In this document: positions 12,601 through 25,700 of the stretch, piece after piece
How positions within the stretch are numbered: position 1 is the stretch's first letter
How the letters are laid out: the number at the start of each line of letters is the position of its first letter
NCBI RefSeq assembly: GCF_964275005.1
Contig: NC_092698.1
Span: 34,691,662 to 34,755,661 of the forward strand
Direction of reading: 5' to 3'
Origin: Diadema setosum
Lineage: Eukaryota > Echinodermata > Echinoidea > Diadematoida > Diadematidae
DNA: 64,000 bases
The notes under the pieces: model-generated
Databases searched by the model: none
The model's input: only the letters and a program-made list of their open reading frames with translations
What the model was told of the DNA's origin: nothing
Made by a program: the position numbers and the translations under genes

Positions 12601-15600
12601 TAATACATCTATACTATGTGGTATTCTTTTATCTATAAGGTTTTCACGTATAGATGGTAATATGGATGTAATTTTGAGGAATACACTGCTGATCAGCCAA
12701 TACCAACATATCCCATTGCTTTGAAAGCAAATCCATACCTGGTCATATTCTGGAACTGCTTTGAGAGGTAGCTGATGAGTTTGTCCAGCGATCCCTTAGG
12801 CTTGGGCTTGTCTCTGGTCCCGCCCCCAGTCCCAGTGTTGTGTGACCTAGCCAGGGAGCTGTACTCCTTCATCAGCCTGGCTTGCTGCTCCACAAGGTTG
12901 ACAGTCTTGCCTTTACGCTTACCAGCCTGCCAGATATGGTAGTACAGAATGAGGACAGTGCGATTGCAAACATAGCAAGCCTTTTTTTTTTCCTTTTTTT
13001 TTAAGTAAAGAAAAACAGCTCATTAAAAGCAAAGCAACACGCAAAATCTTGTGAAAGGATGTGTAGAATAGAAAAATAATTCAGACTGTACCTGAAAACA
13101 TACATGGACTACATAAACATTGTTGTACAGTGGATAAAACCAAAAACTTTCAATTTTGAGTTCCTTGGTTCAAGTCCACTAGACAAAGCAAGTGTTTCCT
13201 TAGACAAGGCACTCAATGACTGGTCTTTCAAAGGTGCCCTAACAATCTAAAAGATTTATATTTCTTCACTTTGATAGAATTTTGTGTGTGTGTGTGCGCA
13301 TCAATTCACTCCTACTTGCAATTCTACCTGCTGTCCAGTTTTGACTGATTTGAAAATTTTGATCAGGTCATGCCCATAAACAGAATATTTTTAGTCTAAA
13401 TCATCCCCGTGGTTTACCTGTTGTGATGTCTTTGTGGTCCAACCGTCCCCTGAGCTGTCTCCATCACTGCCTCCCTGCTTCCCATCTGACCCATAGGGCC
13501 CCTCCGCTCCTCGGTGGTATGGCATCCTCGCCTGACGGGCCCTGAAGCGAGGCGGTATATCAGTCACATCTATTCTAGGATTCTTTGGGTTGGCCGCAAT
13601 GTTTGAAAAGGAAGCAGTGTCCACGCTGGAAGATGGCTTTGCTTCAGCATCGAGTGCTGGTGCACTGGCCTTGGCCTGTTCTGCTGAACTCCCCACTGGC
13701 TGGCCCAGACTAGCTGATCTGGCCTTCGATCCAACCAGTGTTGGCTGGCTGCTCTCCGGGCGTGTCGACAAGGCTGATGCATCCCCAGCACTAGCTGGTC
13801 GAGCCTTGGCCATGGGATGCTGGCTAGTTGTTGGCAAGCCCACCCCATTCTCGGAGGGTCCCTCCCCACATGCAGCTCCAGCAGGGGAGCCACGCTTCAC
13901 CCCCGCAGGCGGGGCAGCATCCACCTGAAAGGGGGACAGGGAGCGAGAGGACATCTGACTGCTTGTTGAAGTCAGACTTGGGGTCACGTCGGATGGGCCG
14001 CTGGAGGAAACCTTCTGTTCAGAGCTCTGCTCTGTCTTCTCACCAGTCTTCTGTGAACCTCCCCCTGGGAAGAATACCCTGGGTGCTGTTGGCAGAAGGA
14101 GTCAAGTTTACTTTTTAAATTTTTTGATAATAATCAATGCCTTGTTTCTCTACTGATCAAAAATTTCTTGCTCCAAATAAACTCCAAGGACACATCTTCT
14201 TGGGGGAAAGAAATACAGTAAAAACAGCAATCTGTAAAATGCAGAAATGCTACAGCTTAGACACATAATCAGAGTAAACTTTTTGATTCCTCAAAGTAAA
14301 AAGTACAGACATCATATTTCATATGATTCGATTTATGACTTAATATATTGAGACACATGAGCAATTATCCTATTTACCAGGTGATTTTTTTTTCTCAGCT
14401 ACACTTAAAATTTTGATGTCAAAATTCAAAATCTAGAGAACAATCTACCTTGCACAAGGAAGTTTAAACCACAAGTGTCCAACTTCAATCAAATTAAGAG
14501 TTCTACCAGTCCTTCTAAAGTCTGCATACAATATTGTGAAGGTGACCTGAGGTAAAAAAGAAAAAAAAAGAAAAAAAAAACTCACCCCCAGCAGCATGGG
14601 TTCTGCCTCTCCCAATGACAATATGGCGGGAAAGGTTGACTGGTGGAGGAACTCTGATGTTGGGGAGCTCATTTCCCTGGGTTTGAGTGGTGTTAGACAG
14701 CTGTGAAGTGCCCACTGGGACTGTGGACTGAAGACCTTGAAAGCCAGGTGGGGGTTGCTGGACAACTGACTTTGTGACTGGGAGTAATCGTTTAGAATGC
14801 ATAAGAAGTTTGAAAGTTGTTTGCTTTCCTGGATTTTTACATATGCCAAGGAGATTGTAACTTTTTGCAGGCATTATTTGTAGGTACATTAGCAAAAAAA
14901 CTCGAAAGAGTTATGATTTGATTTTAATTACATTTTCAGGACAAGTCTTTTTAATAGTGAAAATACAAACACGTCATTATTATTTGGCAGTGATCCAGAT
15001 TTTGATATAAATCCAGGGGTGTGTTCATCAACTCACTTCTGGTGTAGAATTAAGGTTTCCGAACAACTTTCAGGGAAGTTTGGGCAGTTGATAAATGCAA
15101 AACTGTTTTGATCATGGGGTTGGGAAAAAATACCCCTCAAAAGAGTGTTTGAGCCAGAAATACCTTTCTATACAGTTGATAGACACAAAGTCGTTTTGAA
15201 ACTCATTTATAGTTCAGACCTGCCTACCGCAACCATTGCCAACAAGATATCTCTGCTCCTCAGGTGAAACTGTGCAGTGGAGTTGCGCAGTGACAAGACC
15301 TGCCAATCGACTCAAGACAGGGTTGATAAATCTAACAACTTAAGAAACACTATCTGAAGGGCGTTTGCGTTTTGATAGTGAGTACTGAAATACATTTCAA
15401 ACATAGGAAATTTAATAAACGCAGCCCAGGACTTTATGGACGGATGCAAGTGTTTCTAAGGCAGTAGTGACCCTATGGTATTGGCAGAGGTTTGTGTCCT
15501 GAGTATTTCTTAGTTTACTGTTAAAATACTCACATAGCTTTGTCTATGTGTTTGTGCACTGTGGCAGTAAAGATTATAGGCTGTAAATTCAGCTGTAATC

Positions 15601-16733
15601 TAATCAACCAATCACTCTGGCATGGAATCATTTCAGGAACCCTTGGTCTTGTTTGTTTGTTTGTTTGTTTTCCTGCAAAGGTTTGTGGTCTGATATTGTA
15701 AACTACAAATCTATGGTAGAACGGACTCATGAGGACAGAATTATCAAACTTTCTGGAACTTTTCAGGAAAGGCAATAAAGATGACAAGTAAGAGATTTTT
15801 ACCTTGACTCTGACCGGTCACCTGGCTGTTTGTATCTAGGGTATCCAGCCAGTCATCTACAGCACCAGTACTCTCCTGGCTGGGCAAGCCCTGGGGAAAG
15901 GGGACACCAATTACCCCATCCTTGGAGTCTACTGGGGCCCTGGCACCATACACCTTGGTGGTGTGGTTGAAGGTGGACATGAAGTTAGCTGCCAGGAAGG
16001 CCTTGGGGGTCTTGCGGGGTGCCCGACGGAGCACCTTCCCCGGAGCAGCCCGCTGGGTGTGGGCTTGCGTGAAGGGCATGCCTAGTGTGGCTGCATTGAT
16101 CTAGAATTTGGGGGTTGAATGGGAGGGAAAGAGAGCACCCATAAATCTTATGAAAAAAAATGTAGATATGGTGGTGCCTAATTTGCGTGCAGATATTACA
16201 ACACAATGACACAACATCAAATGTATTTGAGTTATATTTCAATGTGCCATGCTATCAGAAGGGTAAGACTTCAGGCCCATTTACAAGGGTATTTTCTTCT
16301 TTTTTTTTGGGGGGGGGGGAGCAAAGGAGAAAAGTACACTGGTATGCTAGACATAAATGTTTAAGTACTAGTATCCTTTTAATAGACATACAGTCTTTGA
16401 ATTTGCTGAGAGTTTCTCTTAGAGTTACTTATGCTACCTGTGTGATTCAAAGGGCAAAACAATAAATCGCTATTATTTAAAAAAACTGAGATGAACTTTT
16501 CAATACTATTAAACAATGTGTAACGTAGTGGCAGAAAGTTTGATCAGGAATTTACTTGTAATGAGCCGAGTCCAGGAGGTACAGCTGGTGGGACAGTGAC
16601 AGCGATGGGTCTGGGTACTGTAAGAGACTCCCCCAGAAGACCTGGTGGGGGCTGACGAATGGTGTGCTGTTCCATCATGTTACTCCTACCAAGATGGGAT
16701 TAAGCAAATCATAGTGATGATGATGATGATGAC

Positions 16734-16766
<33 letters not shown>

Positions 16767-19700
16767 GAGGATGGTGATGATGATGGTGATAATGATGGTG
16801 ATGATGATGGTGATGAAGATGATGACGATGGTGATGATGATGACTGAGGTAATACATTTGTCATAACAAACATAAAAACTAGAAATGTCGCTATGGTGAC
16901 TGATGCCTCCGCCTTTATGCATGATTCTCCCAGTAGGTGTGTAGTACAATGTCCAATTTCACTCAAAAACTAATCAAGTAATTGTCCCATCATACATCAT
17001 CCTCGGACAAAGTTTGGTGAAATTTGCTTGGTCCAGTCTTGAATTATTGCGTAAACGGATATAATTTCATGATTTGACCTTGACCTTTGACCTTTGGTCT
17101 TTGGCCGATTTCACCCAATATCTAATCAAGTAATTACCCCATCATACTTTATACTTGGACCAAGTTTGGTAAAATTCCAGTCAATACTACTCAAGTTATC
17201 GTGTAAACGAATGCGGACGGACGGATGTACGGACAACCCGAAAACAGAATGCCTCCGGCACCATTTTGTGGCGGAGGCATAATAACACAGTCTGATAATA
17301 ACAGTTGTTTAGATATAGCATCTTCAATTCCTGATGATTAAGGTGCCTCAATCGGTCTTCAGAAACATGGCTTCACTTCAGATGGCAGCATAATCCTGCA
17401 CTTAAGAACATTACTATGATGTCTCTTACGGATGAGGCCTGCAGGGAAGTCAACCTGGCTAATAGCACTGCAATATTCTGAGGGCCAAAAATGCACATTT
17501 TGTGTGGAAAAACAGTATCTGAGGGAGAAAGGTTTGCAGTAGCACCATGTGTATGTAGTCCTTTTAGGGATCGTGGCTTGACAAAAGAAGAGCCTAGAAA
17601 GAGGAGCATCATTCTCTTTCCTGCAATAGAAATGTGAAGCAGTAGAATTTGGAAAAAACAGTATTTCCCAAAAAGCTGCAGCATCTCAGTAAACAAATAA
17701 ACAACAACAGTACAAACTACTGCCAAAAAAGTAACACCCTGAAGTCGATATCTCTCTCTGAAGTGGCAGTGAAGTAAAATAGAAAGCAAATCTAGATGAC
17801 ATATCAACAAGGAAGTACTAGTACCAGTTAGTCCATTCATGAACAAAACAAACATGATGTTACTCTGCCACCAGTACTCTCATGACCACAACATTTTACA
17901 GTAGTCCAAAGATAAACCATTAAATTTTGGCCCACCAGAGTTACCTGATATTAGCACCTGCCATAGAGGGTTGACTTGCACCAGACAAGGAGCTCACATC
18001 AGCACTAACTCTGGCTCCTGCAGGTGTAGTTGGGGCAGGGTATGTTTGGGGCATGGTGCCTGGTCCAGAGAACAAGCTGGTCATACTTGGAGCAGCTTGA
18101 GTTTGCTAGGGAGAGGAATGTATACAACATCAGTACTTAAATGACAAATCAGGGAACATCACTAGCATTTACTCACTTCATTTTCTAGATTTTATTCAAC
18201 ACATTCAGAAGACAGCATCCCATTAATGTTTCAAAATACAGAATGAGGTTCAACTGTGCTTCACCAGTATTAAAAAAGGGCATATGATTCATCAATCATA
18301 ATAGCAGAAGTAAAACATTAGTCAGTTGGTCAAAAAAAAAAAAGAAGATGTTCATGATGCACTTGTGCCACCACATATTACATTTGAACTCAGTTAGAAA
18401 TGTTTGTGTTAACAAGGAACAAATAAACATACATTCCTTCTTTTTTTTTTCCATTTATGTACATGGTGAAACTTGTAAGACACAGATGTATATCTCTTCT
18501 TAAACACACTTCTGGTTCCATTGCAATAGGGGAATGTATTTTAACAAAATTAATGCAGGAATTAAACTATATACTTATTACACCTGACAGGCTGTTAGTT
18601 GCATGGTGCAGCAGGAGGCAACATTCTGCGTTACCTCGCAGGGATTGAAGGTCTTGATGAGTTGGGCTTTGAATGAAGGAACTTCAGCCAAGGGAACATT
18701 TTCCTGCAAGGCCTTGAGGGCGCTGTAGAAGGTTGCTGCTACCTCGTCTGTTTTCTCCTTGATGTAGCTTTGGTAATTCAACCATCGGACACGCAATGAT
18801 TCTTGGTGAGAACTGAGGGTAATAGGGAAGAAAAAAATTAATGCAACACTTTCCAAAGAAACTTACAAATTTGCTCTCTTTCCTCCCCCTAGATAATGTC
18901 ACACAACTTAAGCTGGCAGTCAGATATCTATCTCATCCGTATTTTTCAGATTCATGTTTACATTGGCAGAGTGAATCACTATAGTCAAGCACAAAGTGGT
19001 CACCCCAGGTATCTCTGGCTGAAATAGTTTGCCAAAATCTACTGAGGAAAAACAGGAGACCTAATGTAAACCACTTTGACAACTGGGTTTCCATGCATGG
19101 TGAGATCTTCTAATTTGCCAGTGCACTGCATACCTTGGCAGATTTGTGAGCATAAAATAATACATGTCTAAAGTCTAGAGGAAGTCTATTGTAGACAAGA
19201 AATTTGATTCACTGCTGAAAATAATGACACAATACAAAGCATTAGGTTCAATTTTCTGTGAGAAATTACACCTTCCAGCGTAGTGGGGTCTCCAGCTCTT
19301 TCAGGTCAGACATAACATTAAGAATTCTGTAGGTGATGCAGCAATTCAGGTTTACCTGCTGAGTAAGGAGTTTCCATACATCCTAAAGATGTACTGGCTC
19401 TCTTGTAGGGCCTTGTTGACACTCTGCATTGCATACTGATACTGGAGCTCTAAGACCTGGAAAAGATTAAATACATAGACATGACATCTTGAATTCTCCT
19501 TTATCGCATTTAAATGGAAAAAGTCAAAACAGCACTGGTGCTGCATAAATTCCATAACAATGTTTTGACAACATTGTGTTGATGCACAGCTCGAGGGCTA
19601 TTTGATCGTACATGAAAGGTATAATGCTCTATCTCCAATCTGATCAATTTAACTTCTAACAATGATACATGGGTTTAAAGGGATGGTATAGCTTTGGTTA

Positions 19701-22700
19701 AGATGAGGATTCAGGTTTTAACTTTATGTGAAATAATTATAAACCACTTATATGAAATATGAAAAAGGAAATTATACTATCCCTTTGAGAGGTTGTATCA
19801 GCCTAGATCAAGTTATTAAAACACAACTATTGTAACAAAACATCACTGAACATAAATTGCTAACTATGCATGTATGCTGTATAATGGATTACTGTATACC
19901 ATAACTTAAAGGGGCATAGTCCCGGTAGTGTAGAGGGCGCTGTTGATGATACTGCCGATCACCGTTAGCATTGATACGAAGATTACCGAAGTTGAGCTGT
20001 CGTCAAGAGTAAAGTGCGTAGGTGTTGCTAAGTAACGTTGCCTTCGTTGTCTTCCCTGCCCATCGCGCAGTCTGTAGTAATGCCAGGGTGCGTGCATATG
20101 TGCTTGTTATTATGACACCACAAAAGAAGTTTACTAAAGCTGTCATCCCCCTCAGCCGAATCATGAGCCGAACTGTGATCAGACCACTGACTACAGTGGA
20201 TCGGACTTCTTCGGACTCGGGGAAGTGGGCCAAAGCGTAAGCGCTAAAGAGGAGTCGATAGCGTAGGTCTCTTATAGGAAACTTGCGCCGTGCGCCCGCG
20301 TACGCATTTGACTAAAACACCGGGACCATGCACCTTTAACATAAACTGATGACTATGTGTGTATGATGTATCATGGATTACCGTATTTCAGCGTGTGCTT
20401 ATACATGGATGAATGAATGGATGAATGAATGGAGGGATGGATGAATGAATGGAGGGATGAATGAATGGATGGATGGATGGATGGATGGATGGATGGATGG
20501 ATGGATGAATGGATGGATGGATGAATGGATGAATGGATGGATGGATGGATGAATGAACAAATGACTGGATGAATGGACAAATGAATGAATGAATGGATGA
20601 GTGAGGGTACGTATGAGAATATGGCCAATGCAAAACACTACGGGAAATGTTGAACGTAGAGATATCGAACTATTCAAACATGTAACAAACTCTGGACCTT
20701 TTGTTCAGCTGATCTAGCCCTCATCTTGAGCAAACCAATCTCTTGGCTCTGTGCCTGATTCTCAGGTGGATCTAGGCCTGCTGTGCATGTTGACTCGTCC
20801 ATGGTAGAGGCCTGCTTTGCCTGGGACTGCTCCAGGTCTAGAAGTTGTCGAGTTGTCTTTTCCAGCTCCTTTGTAAGACTGGTAATTTAGAAGAAAATTT
20901 GTTCAAACGTAACGCATTTACATTCATTGTTTTTATTTTGATTCATATTGGCCCACATACATTCATAATTTACATACATTGCAACAAGATGAAGAAGCAT
21001 TTCAAATGAAAAGAATTAACATGCTGCATATTCTGAACAATGAACATACTCTTTCATATCATTTGGAATACCGTGTAGAAAAAGTCCTCTAACAGCATAT
21101 CATCAGTTAAACATTTAGTACCTTGTACAAATTGTTAACACAAGCATATTCTCTCAAAATAAGAACATTTTTATTGATCAAAAGATTCTGTCCATCCAAT
21201 AATCACTGAATGGCATTTGACTAACTCATACAACATTAAAATATCAGCTGTGTTTTAGTTCAAAGACCAGGTACATGTAGTGTGGGGATACCATAGAGTA
21301 GGAAAGCTCGCCTGGCTCGGATATATCCATGAATTCTAATAATGAATTGTGTACAGCTTTATCACTGATCACATCTAATTCATGTAACATCTTGATCATC
21401 ATCTTGATGATCTCATCAAGTATTCATCTAACCAAGGAGTCTTGACTGGAGTCCACCATTACCGATGAGCGTACACTTTGATGCACATATTCACTGACTG
21501 GTGCTATTTCTGGTGTTTGAATGTACCCTGGTGGGCAGCACGGCCATCAGATGGTCAAACGGTCTAACTCGAAAATTTGACTTTTTGAGGTAAATTCACT
21601 TTCCGGAACATGTGAGGGTGCTCTTTCCAATGGTGCTATCGTGAAAATCCCATCATGTCTTGTTTTAGAGATAATTTCCGCTATCTTGGTACTTTTTTGT
21701 ATTTTTCCTTCAGATTTGATGGTAAAACAGTCTATCTTTGAGTTAGCCCATTGTCGGTAATATCGTTTGGAGGTAAAACTAGCTTTCTTTTACATAAACC
21801 ATATAACCTTCTTAACTGAGATTTTTTAAATCATCGCTGTCAGATGGTAAAATGGTCTATCTTCGAGTTAGACCAGTTTACATAGTGTTTGTGGTCTATC
21901 TAGAAGATTGACCATTTTACCATCTTATGATGTGTAGCGGGAGTGTATACATGTACTGTGGTTAAACAGTCTATCTGCACAAAAATCTCATTTATTTTAT
22001 AATTAAAACCCTAAATAAGCACAAAATTCTTCAGTTATCAGTGTTTAATATGCTTCTTCTTGTCCCATTGCTAAAAATGCATTATACCCATCTCCTAATA
22101 AAGCTCAAACCTCTTAAACTTTAAAGTCATTTTTCTCAGAACAGCAATTTTCGAGATAGACCGTTTTACCATCTGACGGCCGAGCACATCAATCAGCTCA
22201 CCAATGAATCTCCATGCTACCAGGTCATTAAATGATACAAACAAAGAGGCAAGACTGTGCCATGCTCCTAGCGGCGCTCACCTAGAGTTCTCCTTGTCTG
22301 CTCTGTGAATCTTTGACCTTGCTGCCTTCAGCTGGTTCTCACTATCCTTCAGTTCCTCTGTCACTTTTTGTAGCTCGCTAATCTCCACACTTGCCCTCCC
22401 TTGCAGCTTGCGTTGACTTTCCTTTTACGTAACAGAAGCAAACACCCAAATAACTTTTATTCAGTAGAACCCAGTTGTAACTAGAAATGTCGCTATGGCG
22501 ACTGATGCCTCCGCCATAATGCATGATTCTCCCAATAGGTGTATAGTACAATGTCTTCACAATGTGTGATGACAGTTTCACATAACTAGCAAAATACTGA
22601 TATGACAGGTTTGTCAGAAATGTATTGCATGTTCACTTTCCTCAAACTGGGTTTGCTATAATTGTCTAAGAGTGCAGGTACACATATTTGAGGAATTGAG

Positions 22701-25700
22701 GATTTTTACTTGACTTCTGACCGACCCTGTAATAAGTTTATGCATTGAGTAATTTTCAAGGTATGAAGAAAGAGTGTAATTACAGTACAAAATAGATTTT
22801 TTTTTTTTCATTTAAACCTGACCTTTGATCCTTAACCTTTGACCTTTGACCTTCTGGCTGGAAATTTCCCAGAGAATCTCCATTAGGTAATACAACATGT
22901 ATATATTAAGTTTTAAAACTTATAATGCAAGCATTGAATATACACTAGTATATGAGGGAAACAGTAAAATTTTGAGGAGTTGACCTTGACCTTTGACCCC
23001 TGACTACTGACCCATGACCCCTAAATTCCCTAGATAATCCCTGCCAGTCAGTACATGCGTATGTACCAAGTTCTATGAAGATACATTAAACCATTTGCCA
23101 GAAAAGTGAAATTGCAACATTTTTACCTAACCTTTGACCTTTTGACCTTTGACCTTATGACATGAAACTCTCTCTGGAGAATCTTTACGCAGTAGTACAT
23201 GTCTACACTAAGTTTCAATAAAATACCTTCGGGCATTGCATAGATATGGGGGAAATAGCAACATTTTTTGCATTTGACCTTGACCTTTTGACCTTTGACC
23301 TCTTGCCAACGTCACTAAAATCTCCTCAACTAATTGCCCCATCATACATCATCCTTGGACCAAGTTTGGTGAAAGCTACTTAATCCAGTTTTGAGTTATC
23401 ACGTAGACAGATAAATTTTAGGATTTGACCTTGATCTTTGACCTTTGACCTCTGTCCGATTTCACTAAAAAAACTAATCATGTAATTGTCCCATCATACA
23501 TCATCCTCGGACAAAGTTTGGTGAAATTTACTCGATCCAGTCTTGAGTTATCGCGTAAACGGATACAATTTCTTGATTTGACCTTGACCTTTGACCTTTG
23601 GCCGATTTCACCCAAAATCTAATCAAGTAATTGCCCCATCATACTTTATACTTGGACCAAGTTTGGTAAAATTCCAGTCAATATTTCTCAAGTTATCGTG
23701 TAAACGAATGCGGACGGACGTACGGACGTATGGACGTACGGACGTACAGACGTACGGACGTACGTACGGATGGACGGACAACCCGAAAACATAATGCCTC
23801 CGGCACCACTTCGTGGCGGAGGCATAAAAAGATTGGATAGAACAAAACACTTGAAAATACCCTTTTATAATGTGGAATTTGTCATAGTTTATAGCTCCTT
23901 GATATAACAAGGTTTCCCTGTAACAGATTATTTCTTTTTTTGTGTTTGTGTCATGACATGCCTGGGTGATATTGATCACAGGCAAGTATTTATCACATAG
24001 AGTTAATTGTAGATATCTTTTATCCATTCCCCAGAGGGTTTGTGAACAGAACATATCACTAGGTTCTCTCACTGTTCTTTGCAAAATGTGAAAGATCGTA
24101 AATGAATCAGAGTTGTGCCTTTTTCACATACAGAAATTCCAAAAAGGCTTGTGCAAAGAAATGTGTCTGATCTCTGCAGAGAAGGAGACAGTATGACAAC
24201 ACACATCATTGGATTAGCTAAACCTCTCTGGGCCTTGAATTGACGACTTCCTCATTCCACAACAAAAACTCAACAAAAAATGCCAGAAGCACAAGCATAT
24301 GGACTGTGTCACCACAGACTTGAAATCACATACAGTTTAACTGGCATATCATAAAGATTGGACAACCCCCTTTATTTTCATGCTTAAATGGACTGATACT
24401 TGGTAGAACAAATCACCCCCCCCCCCCCACTTGACAAATGTGCACTACATGTTCCTCATCTTAGTTATGTCTGAGACTTGAACATTTCATCCTGTTGGTC
24501 TATTCTTTTTTTTAACTAATCACAGATTAAAAGTAGAAATGTTGCTATGGCAACTAATATGTCTCCACTACATTACATTATTCACCCAATAGGTTTCTTT
24601 GACAAGAAAGAAATGACACTTAAGAAACTTCACTTGAACCTTGACCACTGACCTTAGAGACTAAAACTTTTACTACAGAATCTTCACTTACTAATACATT
24701 TACACACTACATTTCATTAAGATACCTTTAGGCATTGCAAAAATGTGGGGGAAATACCAGTAAGTGAAATCATTGTTCACCCATGACCTTTGACCTTGAG
24801 CATGTGCACCCACAGGCTGGCAGATGCAGCTCTATCCACTCACACATACGCCAACTTTCATTTGAATACTTCAAACAGTTCTAAATTTTGACACATCATA
24901 CACAAATTCAATACAGACGAACAGACAACAAAAAAACAAAGTCTCTGGTGACACTTTGTTGCAGATGTATAAAAATACACTCTTACAATGCTCGTTTTCC
25001 AATGCAATCCTTGAAATAAAAGCCACACATGAAGAAAAACACAGAACAGAGATTTTTCATTGCATTATCTTCACATGAAAAAATAATATGTAGAGACAAA
25101 CCTGTTGCTTCTTATTCAGAATTCCAAGCTGTTCCTCTAGATCCCTCCTCTCTGTCATATGCTGGTTCTTCTGGTGAATCAACTTGTCTCGCATGTCCCC
25201 AACGTCCGCTGACAGGAGGACGCACTTCTCCGTCTACAGAGGGCGCAGCATTGGACCAAAATTAAAACAAACCTGTCCTCAAATATGATACTGTCTGTGA
25301 TCATTGTCACTTTGTCTGTATTTTGTAACAGGCAAAAAAACTATGCAATCAAAATCACGTGTGTAAATATATGGCATTTATGTACATTTAGTTTACATCT
25401 ACTGAAGATGTGAAAGTAGTGTCAAGCGACTGATTGGAAATCACAGCTTTTCACACTCTAGTGCCCAGAAAACTAGTTTTTTGTGACCCTGTTCAGCCTT
25501 TACATACAAGCAGCATCAATTTTGTGCACAGTTAAGTTCTACATGTGTGTGCTGATCCCGATTTGATTTACATCAAGTGGTGTGTGCTTCTTTGACAGCA
25601 GGTTAGACACTGTCACGCAAGGGTAGACTGCAAACTGAAGGTGTGGCTGGTATATTATAATAAGAATTCATTTCCCCTTCCAATTATCACTTCATAGGCC

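Noticed and set aside
13590..14118. Plus-strand frames over the 13418-14085 exon
   Set aside because: Antisense shadows of the GC-richer coding exon; the minus frame has borders and phases that fit.
17373..17855. 160-codon minus-strand frame
   Set aside because: No domain or helix pattern was recognised, there is no fitting splice phase with gene A exons, and composition is like the intron around it.
19910..20335. piggyBac assignment for the TTAA-flanked elements
   Set aside because: piggyBac ends start CCC next to TTAA; these start AGG, as in Kolobok/T2.
20371..20677. Open frames rich in Ser-Ile-His-Pro
   Set aside because: They come from the GGAT/GAAT tetranucleotide tract in an intron of gene A.
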